From Campylobacter_A concisus_Y (GTDB lineage: Bacteria > Campylobacterota > Campylobacteria > Campylobacterales > Campylobacteraceae): a stretch of 64,000 nucleotides of DNA. Below, piece after piece: positions 16,118 through 25,491 of the stretch; the stretch's first letter is position 1, and each line of letters opens with the position of its first letter. A program made the translations under genes and the position numbers. A model generated the notes under the pieces. It saw nothing but the letters and a program-made list of their open reading frames with translations. It had not been told where the DNA came from and searched no databases. The DNA lies in contig NZ_CABPTY010000003.1 in NCBI RefSeq assembly GCF_902460415.1, positions 1-64,000 of the forward strand, given 5' to 3'.

Positions 16118-17504
16118 TGTTTCTCTCCCAGACTACGCCATTTGGTGTGTCCATGATAGAGATGTTTATCTTTGCTAGTTCATCTCTTATCTCATCAGCT
16201 CTTGCGAAATTTCTCTCTTTTTTAGCTGCCGCGCGCTCATCAAGAAGCCTTTGGATATGCTCTTTTTGCTCGCCACTTACGCCAAACTGAAAATACTCCA
16301 CATAGTTTGTGATAGCAATGCCTAAAATTTCGCTTATAAGACCCAAATTTGCCACCACTTCGGCCTTATATGCTTTATCTTTTGGGTTATTATCAAGTCT
16401 TTCATTTGCCGTTTTTACAAACTCATCGACACTTGCAAGTGCTTTAGATGCGTTTAGATCATCGCTTAGTGCTTCAAGTAGCTCATTTTTAAAGCTCTCA
16501 TTTACTGCGCCTCCTTGCACACCGTCAACTCTTTTTTTGAGGCGGTAAATTTTATCAAGCCTCTTTTTAGAAGCTGAAAGATCCTCGTCTGAATAGTTAA
16601 AGTGTGCCCTATAATGGCTTGTCAGCAAGTAATATCTAAGTACCTCGCCATGGACATATTTCAAGGCATCTTTTACAAAAAAGCTATTGTTTAGGCTCTT
16701 GCTCATCTTTTCGTTATTTACTTTTATAAAGCCATTGTGCATCCAGTATTTGCTCAAATTTTTGTGATAAGCACATCTGCACTGGCTTGCCTCGTTTTCG
16801 TGGTGAGGAAAGAGTAGGTCGATGCCGCCAGCATGGATGTCGATCTCAAATTCTTTATTTTCTTTATCGCTTAGAAATTCTCTTATCATGGCCACACACT
16901 CGGTATGCCAGCCAGGACGACCCTTGCCAAATGGACTCTCGTACCATTTCTCATCAAATTTCCAAAGCACAAAGTCTTTTTCGTCTCTTTTTTCACCAAA
17001 GCTTGCCACGCGTGCGATGAGCTCGGTGTTATTCTCCTTACCGCTAATACTAAAATATCCACTATCCTTACTCGTATCAAAGTAAATTCCATCGCTGGTC
17101 TTATAAGCAGCTCCTTTTTTCATAAGCAGCTCGACATAGCTAATGATCTCCTCCAGACACTGCGTAGCCTTTGGTTTAAAGTCTGGATCAAGCACATTTA
17201 GAGCCTTCATGTCGCTCTCATAATGCGCTATATATTTGTTTGTGATCTCTTCTAGGCTTTGGCCAGTTTCAGCCATTTTCTTTAAAATTTTATCGTCAAT
17301 ATCAGTGTAGTTTCTTGCAAATTTGATCTTGTAGCCAAGCGCTTTTAAGACCCTTCTTAAAAGATCAAAGCTAACGGCTGACTTTGCATGTCCTAAATGC
17401 GCGTCGTCATAGACCGTTGGACCGCACAGGTAGATGCTGACCTCTTCATCTTTAATAGGGCTAAACTCAACCTTTTCTCTTTTAGAAGTATCAAAAATTC
17501 GCAT
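16110..17504 (-). CDS. cysS: Cysteinyl-tRNA synthetase
   Basis: A 464-residue class I aminoacyl-tRNA synthetase. CGPTVYDDAHLGHAKS near the N-terminus carries the zinc-ligand cysteine and the HIGH-equivalent HLGH, and EKMSKSLNN holds the KMSKS loop. The zinc-site neighbourhood (WHTECVAM, HHENEASQC) is also intact. The enzyme charges tRNA-Cys in the cytoplasm. Overlaps of 8 bases with msbA and 14 bases with murJ place it inside one transcript. Confidence 0.97.
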   Translation of the reverse strand: MRIFDTSKREKVEFSPIKDEEVSIYLCGPTVYDDAHLGHAKSAVSFDLLRRVLKALGYKIKFARNYTDIDDKILKKMAETGQSLEEITNKYIAHYESDMKALNVLDPDFKPKATQCLEEIISYVELLMKKGAAYKTSDGIYFDTSKDSGYFSISGKENNTELIARVASFGEKRDEKDFVLWKFDEKWYESPFGKGRPGWHTECVAMIREFLSDKENKEFEIDIHAGGIDLLFPHHENEASQCRCAYHKNLSKYWMHNGFIKVNNEKMSKSLNNSFFVKDALKYVHGEVLRYYLLTSHYRAHFNYSDEDLSASKKRLDKIYRLKKRVDGVQGGAVNESFKNELLEALSDDLNASKALASVDEFVKTANERLDNNPKDKAYKAEVVANLGLISEILGIAITNYVEYFQFGVSGEQKEHIQRLLDERAAAKKERNFARADEIRDELAKINISIMDTPNGVVWERNNE

Positions 17505-18891
17505 TAAATATATCCTTTAAAAATGTTAAACCAAAATAGAGCAAAACCGCCAAAATAGCGATGGCGGCTATAAATTTAGGCTCGATTATAGCTAAAAATC
17601 GCTTAGCTCCAAAGGCTCTAATGTATAAAATAAGCTGTAAAAATCCCCCGAGCGAGCTTGCAAATGCAAGGCCAGCAGCTCCAAATTTTTGCATCAAAAT
17701 GACTGCTAGAATCAAATTTATCACAAGGCAGATGATAGAAATTTTGGCTGCCTCTTTTTGCTTCATATTTGCATAGAGCCAAAGTGAGAAAATTTTAGCC
17801 AGTCCAAATGGCGTAAGCCCCACCAAATAGGCACTTAGCACCTTGGCACATTCAATGGTGTTTGCCCTTACGAAATTTCCTCTCTCAAACAATAGCCAGA
17901 TGATAAACTCACTTAGCACGACGCCCGTGATCGTGGCTGTTAGCAGGGCGCAAAGTAGCAGATAAAAGCTCTTTTTTGTCCAAACTAGGGCGTTTGCTTC
18001 GTCTTTTTGCTTTAAAAGTCTGGTGATCTTTGGAAATAGCGCCTGAGAGAGCGCGATCGCGAAGATGGCAAGTGGGAGCTGAAAAATTCTATTTGCATAA
18101 AAAAGGTAGCTTATCGAGCCACTTACCAAAAAGCTAGCTAGCCAAGTGTCCATAAATGCGCTTATTTGCATCGCACTTGAGCCAAGTAAGCCGTGGTAAA
18201 AATTTACAAAAAAACCTTTGCTACTAGCTCTTTTGCCTTTAAAATATCCGCTTAGACCGCCCCAAAAAATTTTATTTAAGGCGTTAAATTTCATAGCAAC
18301 TAGATGCACCAAAACTTGCAAAATGCCGCCTGCAACGACACCAAAACTAAGATAAAGTGCGACCACGCTCTCGCTCTTGCCGCTAGCCAAAAGTAGTGAA
18401 GTGATCATGGCTAAATTTAGCAGCGCAGTAGAAAATGCAGTCGTTGCAAAGTGCCCTTTATACTGAAGTAGCGCACCCATGAAAGTGACGATATAAACAA
18501 GGGCTAGATAGTAGAAATTTATGCGCACAAGCGGCACTGCGTCTGTGATATTTTGCTCGCTTAAACCGCTTGCGATGATCTTTATAAAATAAGGCGTAAA
18601 TAAATTTACAAAAAGCGTCAAAACGCCTATAAAAAGTAAAAATTTGATAAAAATTTCAGCTTGAAAGACTGCTTTTTTCTTGCTATTTGTAAAATTTGGT
18701 AAAAATGCTTGTGTAAAGGCGCCCTCGCCAAAGATACGCCGAAATAAATTTGGGATTTTAAAAGCTATAAAAAAGAGGTCGCTAAATATGCCAGCACCAA
18801 GAATGGAGGCCGTAAGAAGATCTCTAACTAGCCCTAAAACCCTTGAAGTCATGATGCCAACCGAGTTTGAAAAAAAACCTTTTATAAACAT
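17491..18891 (-). CDS. murJ: Lipid II flippase MurJ (MviN)
   Basis: A 466-residue polytopic membrane protein of the MOP superfamily with about 13-14 helices. The N-terminal sequence SVGIMTSRVLGLVRDLLTA and the RRIFGEGAFTQAFLPNF block are hallmark MurJ sequences, containing the charged residues that line its central cavity. It moves lipid II to the periplasm for peptidoglycan assembly. It is the first gene of the long minus-strand run; the divergent DUF342 gene begins 124 bases away, and that gap should contain both promoters. Confidence 0.94.
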   Translation of the reverse strand: MFIKGFFSNSVGIMTSRVLGLVRDLLTASILGAGIFSDLFFIAFKIPNLFRRIFGEGAFTQAFLPNFTNSKKKAVFQAEIFIKFLLFIGVLTLFVNLFTPYFIKIIASGLSEQNITDAVPLVRINFYYLALVYIVTFMGALLQYKGHFATTAFSTALLNLAMITSLLLASGKSESVVALYLSFGVVAGGILQVLVHLVAMKFNALNKIFWGGLSGYFKGKRASSKGFFVNFYHGLLGSSAMQISAFMDTWLASFLVSGSISYLFYANRIFQLPLAIFAIALSQALFPKITRLLKQKDEANALVWTKKSFYLLLCALLTATITGVVLSEFIIWLLFERGNFVRANTIECAKVLSAYLVGLTPFGLAKIFSLWLYANMKQKEAAKISIICLVINLILAVILMQKFGAAGLAFASSLGGFLQLILYIRAFGAKRFLAIIEPKFIAAIAILAVLLYFGLTFLKDIFNANF

Positions 18892-19014
18892 CGCTCACCT
18901 AAATTAAATTTGAAAACGCAATAGTAACAAAAGATGCTTTAAAGCTTACATAACCCAAATTTAATAAAATTTTGGCGATAATAAGAGCCAAATTTTATGT
19001 GAAATGGATCAATT

Positions 19015-20928
19015 TTGAGCGAGAACGTGCAAGAAAACGAGAGATTTTTACCGCCAACGCAAATTCAAACTTCAACGCCTTATATATCGCTTAAAGAACT
19101 AAGCAAGCAACACAGCGTACCGGTAGAATTTATAGATTTTAAAATTTTAGATATTTTGACTTATTATAAAAATAAAGATAATGAAGAGCCAGTTTTTGTC
19201 CCTGAAGAAAATTTAGACTTTTTTGATGATAATGCATTTTATCTTGACGAGACACTAGAGATCGAGCAGGTCTATGACGTGGAATTTTTTGATGTTAGGC
19301 TAAATGCTGTACCAAAGCTTCCAAAGATAGAAATCGGTGTAAATTCAACGGTTACAAAAGTAGTCGCAAAGGTAAAAGCTACAAAAGATTGTGAATACGA
19401 ACAGCATTACGAAGATAAACTTTTTGAATATATCGCCAAACAGCTTATGAAAGCTCAAATTTTAATAGGTATAAGGATCGGCAAACTAAAAGACGAGCTA
19501 AAACAAATCGCCTCAGTTGTACATGTAAAGGGCGAACTTGATAAAGACTACATACTAAACATAACACAAGGTATAAATCCAAAAAAAGCTACCGATGCAA
19601 AGATACTTTACTACTACAAAGATAAGCTTGATGCGATAAAAGAGGAAGATAAGGTTGATTACGCTGATAGAGGTTTTGTTTTTGGCGTGGCACAAGATGA
19701 AGTGATAATGGAAGAGAAAAAGTCTCACGAGGGGCAAAATGGCCGTGATGCGAGAGGTAAATTATTAGCAGTAGAAAAGCCAAAAGAAGATACTGGCAAA
19801 GAAATAAGTATAAGCGAAAATATAGAGAGAGTAGAAAATGACGATAGCATAATATATATCGCTAAAAAATCAGGATATGTAGTTGAGAAAAATGGCTCAT
19901 TTGACATCGAAGAGCGTATAGAGATAAATGAAGCAAATTTTAAAACAACTGGCTCTATTCAAGCAGGTACTGATACAAATGTGACTTTGGTGGTTAGGGA
20001 AACCGATACTATAAAAGATGCCATCGGCACTGGTATCATCGTGGAGGCTGACGAGATCGAGGTTAAAGGAAATGTCGGCGCAAATGCGATGGTTAAAGCA
20101 AATGAAGTAATAATCGGCGGTCAAACACATCAAAAGGCTAAAATTTATGCAAAGAATGCAAAAATTTCTATCCACATCGGTAAGGTTGAAGCTGAAAATG
20201 TTGAGATAGATAGGCTAGAAGGCGGAAATGTCGTAGCAAAAAGAGTTAAGATAAATAGCGTCGTTGGTGGTTCTATAACTGCTCAAAATATCCAAATAAA
20301 TACGCTTGGCTCAAACTGCACTATCACAGCTTCACACTTAATAGACGTAAGATATTTAAGAGGTACTGACAATAAATTTATAATCGATACTAGCAAAATG
20401 CCTGAGAGTGCTGAGGCTACGCAAGAGCAATTAAATAAGATCGAAAATACAAAAGTAGAGCTTGCCTCGCTTCTAAAAAATATTGAAACAAAGAAAAATG
20501 TCATAAATGAAAATAAAGACTCGATTTATACCATAAAAGCAAAGGTAGAAGAGCTCTCAAAAGCTAAAGTGATACCGCCAGTTACCTTTATGAAAAAGCT
20601 AAAAGAGTATCAAGGTCTAGTCAATGAATACAACACTTTGCTAAAAATTTTTAAAGATAAAAAAGAGTTGCTAGCTACTCTAAAAGATGAGCTTGAGATC
20701 ATGCAAAATGGAATATTTTCTGCAAAAGTGATAAATAGAGGCAACTGGGTTGAATTAAATGAGATTAGATTTGTTATCGTTGATCCTCCGCAAAATGTCA
20801 CTTATATCTCAAAGCAAAATGAAACCGCTCATGCTATTACTTTGGAGAAGATTGGCGATGGCGATGAGGCTGAGTATAAGATCAAAAAGTCAAATAAATT
20901 AGAAGACTACACAGATACAAATTTTTAA
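19015..20928 (+). CDS. DUF342 / FapA family polymerisation-domain protein
   Basis: A 637-residue protein of the DUF342 (FapA) family. Residues about 235-265 contain the GQNGRDARGKLL family motif; the following region to about 470 is a run of short glycine/valine-rich beta repeats typical of its right-handed beta-helix (for instance IEVKGNVGANAMVKANEV); a coiled coil follows from about 475 to 575. The start is TTG at 19015; no ATG lies near. FapA-like proteins are linked to polar or flagellar organisation in some bacteria, but no activity is established here. The position next to murJ and ruvA is the same as in C. jejuni (Cj0800-like). Confidence 0.8.
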   Translation: MSENVQENERFLPPTQIQTSTPYISLKELSKQHSVPVEFIDFKILDILTYYKNKDNEEPVFVPEENLDFFDDNAFYLDETLEIEQVYDVEFFDVRLNAVPKLPKIEIGVNSTVTKVVAKVKATKDCEYEQHYEDKLFEYIAKQLMKAQILIGIRIGKLKDELKQIASVVHVKGELDKDYILNITQGINPKKATDAKILYYYKDKLDAIKEEDKVDYADRGFVFGVAQDEVIMEEKKSHEGQNGRDARGKLLAVEKPKEDTGKEISISENIERVENDDSIIYIAKKSGYVVEKNGSFDIEERIEINEANFKTTGSIQAGTDTNVTLVVRETDTIKDAIGTGIIVEADEIEVKGNVGANAMVKANEVIIGGQTHQKAKIYAKNAKISIHIGKVEAENVEIDRLEGGNVVAKRVKINSVVGGSITAQNIQINTLGSNCTITASHLIDVRYLRGTDNKFIIDTSKMPESAEATQEQLNKIENTKVELASLLKNIETKKNVINENKDSIYTIKAKVEELSKAKVIPPVTFMKKLKEYQGLVNEYNTLLKIFKDKKELLATLKDELEIMQNGIFSAKVINRGNWVELNEIRFVIVDPPQNVTYISKQNETAHAITLEKIGDGDEAEYKIKKSNKLEDYTDTNF

Positions 20929-20942
20929 GAATAAAAGGTTAA

Positions 20943-21500
20943 ATGATGATAAAAGCGATCGAAGGTATCGTCAGCAGAAAAGATCCCGCATTTGTGATAC
21001 TTAAGACAAATAGCGGCGTAAGCTATGGGATTTTCATCTCGCTTTTTTGCTCAGCCAAGCTTAGCAAGGGCGAAAAAGTCGAGCTTGCCATAACGCAGAT
21101 CATAAGAGAGGATGCAAATTTACTCTACGGCTTTTTAGACACAAATGAGCAAAAGATGTTTGAGATGCTAATAAAGCTAAATGGTATCGGAGCTAGCACG
21201 GCTATGGCGGTTTGCTCAAGCCTTAACTCACAAGCATTTACAAATGCCATAATAAGCGGCGATGCAGATACTTTTAAAAGCGTGCCAGGTATCGGACCAA
21301 AGACTGCTAGACGCATTATAGCTGAGCTAAGTGACGCAAAACTAATAAGTGATGAGAGCGTGCCAAGCTATCAAAACGAAGCGCTTTTGGCACTTGAGGC
21401 GCTTGGCTTTAAACGTGAGAAGATAGTGAAAATTTTGCCTGAGTGCAAGAGTGAAAATACGAGTGATCTTATAAAAGAAGCATTAAAGAAATTAGGATAA
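20943..21500 (+). CDS. ruvA: Holliday junction DNA helicase subunit RuvA
   Basis: A 185-residue RuvA: an N-terminal OB fold (MIKAIEGIVSRKDPAFVILK), the tandem helix-hairpin-helix region with LNGIGASTAMAV and VPGIGPKTARRIIAEL, and the small C-terminal domain III that contacts RuvB (NEALLALEALGF). RuvA tetramers hold the four-way junction for RuvB-driven branch migration. Two ATGs are adjacent; either 20943 or 20946 may be used. It lies 14 bases after the DUF342 gene and 11 bases before ddl. Confidence 0.96.
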   Translation: MMIKAIEGIVSRKDPAFVILKTNSGVSYGIFISLFCSAKLSKGEKVELAITQIIREDANLLYGFLDTNEQKMFEMLIKLNGIGASTAMAVCSSLNSQAFTNAIISGDADTFKSVPGIGPKTARRIIAELSDAKLISDESVPSYQNEALLALEALGFKREKIVKILPECKSENTSDLIKEALKKLG

Positions 21501-21511
21501 GGATTAAAAAG

Positions 21512-22552
21512 ATGAATTTAGGTGTGATATTTGGAGCAAAGAGCTATGAACATGAGATAAGTATAGTTAGTGCGATAGTTTTAAAAAATGTCTTAAAACA
21601 AGAGCTAAAATTTATATTTTGCGACGCAAATAGAGATTTTTATCTTATCGAAGAGAAAGATATGAGAGCAAATTTCTTTAGCTCTGGTAAATACAAAAAT
21701 TCAAAAAAGCTCATTTTATCTAAAGGCGGATTTTTCATACACTCTCTTTTTGGCGATAAAAAAGTAGAGTGCGATGTCATTATAAATTTGATCCACGGCA
21801 TGGATGGCGAAGATGGCAAGATAGCAGCACTTTTTGACTTTTACGGCATAAAATATATAGGTCCAAGGCTTGAAGTAAGTGCACTTAGTTACAACAAAGA
21901 GCTTACTAAATTTCTAGCGCAAAAAGCTGGTGTAAAGGCGCTTGACTATGAGATGCTAACTCGTCAAAGTGAGCCAAAATTTCACTATCCTATTATCTTA
22001 AAGCCAGCAAGACTTGGAAGTAGTATCGGCGTAAATATAGTGCATGACGCCAGTGAGCTAGCTTATGCAAAAGACGTGGCATTTGAGTTTGATAAGGATG
22101 TACTTGTCGAGCCTTTTATAAAGGGAGTAAAAGAGTACAACCTTGCAGGCTGTAAGATAGATGGAAAGATAAAATTTTCTATCATCGAAGAGCCAAAAAA
22201 GAAGGAATTTCTTGACTACGAGCAGAAATATCTTAGCTTTGCAAATGAAAACAAGGTGAAAGAGGCTGAAATTTCTGAGGAGCTAAAACAAAAGCTTAAA
22301 TTTAACTTTTCAAAAATTTATGATTGTGGATTTGAAGGAGCGATCATTAGATGCGACTTTTTCGTGATAGATGATGAGGTCTATCTAAATGAGATAAATC
22401 CAAATCCAGGAAGCCTTGCAAACTATCTATTTGAGGATTTTGAGAGCACTTTAAACGCTCTTGCAAACTCACTTCCAAGAGAGCGTAATATAAAGATCGA
22501 TTATAGCTTCATAAACTCGATCACTTCAGTAAAAGGTCGCGGGAAAATTTAG
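21512..22552 (+). CDS. ddl: D-alanine-D-alanine ligase
   Basis: A 346-residue ATP-grasp ligase that makes D-Ala-D-Ala for peptidoglycan. GVIFGAKSYEHEIS at the N-terminus, ILKPARLGSSIGV for ATP binding and the metal-binding LNEINPNPGS near the C-terminus are all present. Located in a plus-strand run with murF a little downstream, so both late steps of the UDP-MurNAc-pentapeptide pathway are close. The gene begins with GGATTAAAAAG as ribosome site. Confidence 0.96.
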   Translation: MNLGVIFGAKSYEHEISIVSAIVLKNVLKQELKFIFCDANRDFYLIEEKDMRANFFSSGKYKNSKKLILSKGGFFIHSLFGDKKVECDVIINLIHGMDGEDGKIAALFDFYGIKYIGPRLEVSALSYNKELTKFLAQKAGVKALDYEMLTRQSEPKFHYPIILKPARLGSSIGVNIVHDASELAYAKDVAFEFDKDVLVEPFIKGVKEYNLAGCKIDGKIKFSIIEEPKKKEFLDYEQKYLSFANENKVKEAEISEELKQKLKFNFSKIYDCGFEGAIIRCDFFVIDDEVYLNEINPNPGSLANYLFEDFESTLNALANSLPRERNIKIDYSFINSITSVKGRGKI

Positions 22553-22584
22553 ACCATTTAGTAGATTATAAAGTAGTTTGTGAT

Positions 22585-22598
22585 ATTTTACGTAAAAT
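22585..22598. promoter_or_regulatory. 14-bp perfect palindrome upstream of the antitoxin-like gene
   Basis: ATTTTACGTAAAAT is self-complementary over all 14 bases and ends 18 bases before the start of the Phd/YefM-like gene. Antitoxins of this family repress their own promoters by binding short palindromes, so this is a candidate operator. It might also be a chance palindrome in AT-rich DNA. Confidence 0.45.
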
Positions 22599-22616
22599 TT
22601 TACACAAAGAGCGACA

Positions 22617-22847
22617 ATGGTAACTTTTACAAAAGATGAAATTTATACAGCAACTGAAGTGGTTAGAAATTTTAGTTCAGTGCTCTCTCGTGTGGGAGCT
22701 AATGAATTAAAAAGAGCGGTCATTGTTAAAAATAATAAATTTGAAGCAGTGCTTTTAAATATGGAAGAGTATGAGCGCCTTTGCGAAGCAGTGAGTGTGC
22801 TTGAGAGCATTTATACTGCAAAAAAAAGAGAGAACGATGGCGAGTAG
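22617..22847 (+). CDS. Phd/YefM-type antitoxin-like protein, no toxin partner
   Basis: A 76-residue protein of the Phd/YefM fold: TATEVVRNFSSVLSRV is the N-terminal DNA-binding part and VIVKNNKFEAVLLNMEEYE the conserved beta/helix core. Such antitoxins normally precede a Doc, YoeB or RelE toxin by a few bases. Here the next gene, overlapping by 11 bases, is an alpha/beta hydrolase, not a toxin, so this copy looks like an orphan recruited as a regulator. A similar arrangement exists in C. jejuni as far as I recall, implying long maintenance. A palindrome directly upstream may be its binding site. Confidence 0.8.
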   Translation: MVTFTKDEIYTATEVVRNFSSVLSRVGANELKRAVIVKNNKFEAVLLNMEEYERLCEAVSVLESIYTAKKRENDGE

Positions 22848-23622
22848 GGCGGTAAAGTACGGCTCAAATGAGTTTGATATAAACTACGAGATTGTAAATC
22901 CAAAATGTAAAAAAAAGGTACTTTTTCTGCACGGCTGGGGCGCTAATAAAGAGATAATGAAAAAGGCTTTTGACTCATATTTGAGCGAACTGTGCCACGT
23001 TTATATCGATATGCCAGGCTTTGGTAAAAGCTCCATTAGTGATCCGTTAAAAACAAGTGATTATGCAAAAATCGTTGAAAATTTTTGCGCTGAGCTTGGC
23101 ATAAAGCCAGATATCATCGTAGGTCATAGCTTTGGTGGCAAGGTCGCAACGCTTTTAAAGCCACCGTATCTTGTGCTTTTGAGCTCAGCCGGTATAGTTG
23201 TCAAAAAGCCATTTATCGTGCGCGCAAAGATCGCTATTTTTAAAATTTTTAAGCTTTTTGGATTTGGAAAATTTTATAAACTCTTTGCCACAAAAGATGT
23301 AAGCGGTATGAGTAGAGTGATGTATGAGACCCTAAAAAATGTAGTCGATGAGGATTTTACGAAGCATTTTGCCAGCTTTAGTGGCAAAGCTTTTATATTT
23401 TGGGGCGAAAACGACAAGGCAACGCCTATAACAAGCGGAGAGAGTATACATAAGCTCATAAAAAATAGTTCATTTTTTCCGCTTAATGGTGATCATTTTT
23501 TCTTTTTACTTCACGCTAAATTTATAAGTGAAGAGATAGAAAAAGGGATAAATTTTGAGCCAAATGAAGCAAAAAATGTCGTGATAGATGACTATGAGAG
23601 CGGGATCGAGGAGATAAGATGA
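22837..23622 (+). CDS. Alpha/beta hydrolase
   Basis: A 261-residue hydrolase. LFLHGWGANKE is the oxyanion-hole strand, VGHSFGGKVA the nucleophile elbow with its serine, GENDKATPI the region of the acidic residue, and NGDHFFFLLH the catalytic histidine. An upstream in-frame ATG at 22795 lies inside the antitoxin gene, while 22837 gives the expected N-terminus and an 11-base overlap. It immediately precedes murF with a 4-base overlap, so a link to envelope metabolism is possible; the substrate is unknown. Confidence 0.88.
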   Translation: MASRAVKYGSNEFDINYEIVNPKCKKKVLFLHGWGANKEIMKKAFDSYLSELCHVYIDMPGFGKSSISDPLKTSDYAKIVENFCAELGIKPDIIVGHSFGGKVATLLKPPYLVLLSSAGIVVKKPFIVRAKIAIFKIFKLFGFGKFYKLFATKDVSGMSRVMYETLKNVVDEDFTKHFASFSGKAFIFWGENDKATPITSGESIHKLIKNSSFFPLNGDHFFFLLHAKFISEEIEKGINFEPNEAKNVVIDDYESGIEEIR

Positions 23623-25043
23623 ATATATTTTTAAGCATAAGCACAGTTTTATTTATCTTTGCGCTTGCTTTTTATGTGATCACTTGCTTTCAGTGGTTTT
23701 CATATAGGCCTGAGCGTGTGCTCTTTCACTTCACAAAGCCTGCTTGGCACGTCTTTTTCTTTATCGTACCGTTGGTATTATTTTACACGACTGGCAAGTG
23801 GTTTTTTATCTATTTTTACTTTGCGCTTTTGCCAGCTCTTTATCTTTGGCACAAAAAACTTGATAAAAAGCTAGTCTTTACCGCTAGGATCAAGCACTTT
23901 TTTGCCATCCTTGCTTGCGCTATCATCTTAAACTATGCTTTAAATTTCATCATCCACAAGGCATTTTTGGCCCCTATGCCACTTTTTGTCTTGGTTGTGA
24001 GCCTATTTTTTAGTGAAATTTTAGAAAAGATAAAATTTCAAGGATTTAAAAACAAGGCACTTAAAAAACTGGGTGCAAATAAAGAGCTAAAGATCATTTT
24101 AATCACCGCAAGCTACGGTAAAACGAGCATCAAAAATTTCTTATTTGAAATTTTAAAAGACAGCTTTGTCTGCTACAAAACACCTCGCAGCGTAAATACA
24201 ATGGCTGGCATCATTAAAGATATCAACGAAAACTTAAGCGAGCAAACGCAAATTTACATCGTAGAGGCAGGCGCTAGGCTAAAGGGCGACATCCTAGAGA
24301 TCACAAAATTTCTAAATCCGCAAATCGTAATCGTTGGCGAGATCGGCGCACAGCACATAGAATACTTTAAAACGCTTGATAATATCCGCTCTACCAAACT
24401 TGAAGCACTTCAAAGCACTCGTTTGCAGATGGCATTTTTACATAGCTCGACAAAGAAAGAGCCAAGCCAAAATTTAGAAATTTACGATGAAAGTCTAAAA
24501 GATATCAATGCAAATTTAGATGGAATTTCATTTATGCTTGATGACAAGAGTTACGCTTCGCCGCTACTTGGCAAATTTAACGCTACAAATTTAGCCGTTT
24601 GCGTCAAGGTGGCAAAATACCTAAAAATGAGCGATGAGGCGGTAGATAGAGCGCTATCTAAGATGAAAAACGTAGAGCACCGCCTAAGCAAGATCGAGGC
24701 TGGCGGCAAGCTGATAATTGACGATAGCTTTAATGGAAATTTTTCAGGTATGAGCTCAAGCTACGAGCTTGTAAGCACCTATGCTGGCAGAAAAGTACTG
24801 CTAACGCCAGGCATCGTAGAGAGCGATGCGGAGCAAAATGCAAATTTAGCCAAGGTGATAAATGAAATTTTTGATCTTGTCATCATCACAAGCTCGCTGA
24901 ATGCCGAAGTTTTACTAAAGCACATCGTAAAGCCAAAGATCATCATCTTAAAGGATAAAAATAAAATGCAAGAAATTCTAGCTCAAAATACGCGTGCTGG
25001 CGATCTCATACTATTTTCAAACGACGCACCGAGCTTTATATGA
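23619..25043 (+). CDS. murF: UDP-N-acetylmuramoyl-tripeptide-D-alanyl-D-alanine ligase
   Basis: A 474-residue Mur ligase. The central ATP site reads LITASYGKTSIKNFL, a P-loop close to the Mur GTxGKT form, and IYIVEAGARLKGDI and IIDDSFNGN match MurF landmarks. Unusually for most MurF proteins, the first 130 residues contain four or five hydrophobic segments (FLSISTVLFIFALAFYVIT and later), so this Campylobacter form carries an N-terminal membrane region. It adds D-Ala-D-Ala made by the nearby ddl product. Overlaps with both neighbours are 4 bases. Confidence 0.92.
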   Translation: MNIFLSISTVLFIFALAFYVITCFQWFSYRPERVLFHFTKPAWHVFFFIVPLVLFYTTGKWFFIYFYFALLPALYLWHKKLDKKLVFTARIKHFFAILACAIILNYALNFIIHKAFLAPMPLFVLVVSLFFSEILEKIKFQGFKNKALKKLGANKELKIILITASYGKTSIKNFLFEILKDSFVCYKTPRSVNTMAGIIKDINENLSEQTQIYIVEAGARLKGDILEITKFLNPQIVIVGEIGAQHIEYFKTLDNIRSTKLEALQSTRLQMAFLHSSTKKEPSQNLEIYDESLKDINANLDGISFMLDDKSYASPLLGKFNATNLAVCVKVAKYLKMSDEAVDRALSKMKNVEHRLSKIEAGGKLIIDDSFNGNFSGMSSSYELVSTYAGRKVLLTPGIVESDAEQNANLAKVINEIFDLVIITSSLNAEVLLKHIVKPKIIILKDKNKMQEILAQNTRAGDLILFSNDAPSFI

Positions 25044-25480
25044 AAAAGATAGTTTTTTTAATTCTGGCTTTAAATTTAGCATTTGGCTTTGACATCGATG
25101 ATTATGACAGGGGCATTGAGACACTAAATGCTGGAGATTACGTAGCTGCGTATGAAATTTTTTATGATGGCTGTGAGCAAAAAGATGTGCTTTCGTGCGA
25201 GGCTTTGGGCGATATGTTTGTAAATGAAGAGATAAATGAGCAAATGGATAGTGATCTAAAAAAGCACTCAAATATCGAGCTTGGCGTGAGTTATTATATG
25301 AAAAGCTGCGACCTTGGCTACCAAAATGCTTGTGATGATGTGATGAGCTTAAGGGACGATTTAAACATAAGCCTACCAGTTGGTGTTTATGAAAACGCCA
25401 AAGCAAGGTACGATGAGATAAGACAAGAAGACGAAAAAGAAGAAGCCTTAAGCGAGCAAAATGCGACTTTGCAAAAATAA
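25040..25480 (+). CDS. Secreted Sel1/Hcp-like repeat protein
   Basis: A 146-residue exported protein: signal sequence MKKIVFLILALNLAFG then a short solenoid. Two cysteine-bearing repeat units can be seen, YDGCEQKDVLSCEALGDMF and YYMKSCDLGYQNACDDV, with the C-x7-C spacing of Helicobacter cysteine-rich (Hcp) Sel1 repeats, so disulfide-linked helix pairs are likely in the periplasm. It corresponds in position to Cj0794. Translation is coupled to murF by a 4-base overlap. No partner or activity can be assigned. Confidence 0.72.
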   Translation: MKKIVFLILALNLAFGFDIDDYDRGIETLNAGDYVAAYEIFYDGCEQKDVLSCEALGDMFVNEEINEQMDSDLKKHSNIELGVSYYMKSCDLGYQNACDDVMSLRDDLNISLPVGVYENAKARYDEIRQEDEKEEALSEQNATLQK

Positions 25481-25491
25481 ATTCTCTAGTT

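Noticed and set aside
25017..25406. 129-codon minus-strand frame opposite the Sel1-like gene
   Set aside because: Histidine- and leucine-rich shadow of a signal-peptide-bearing gene; no ribosome site.
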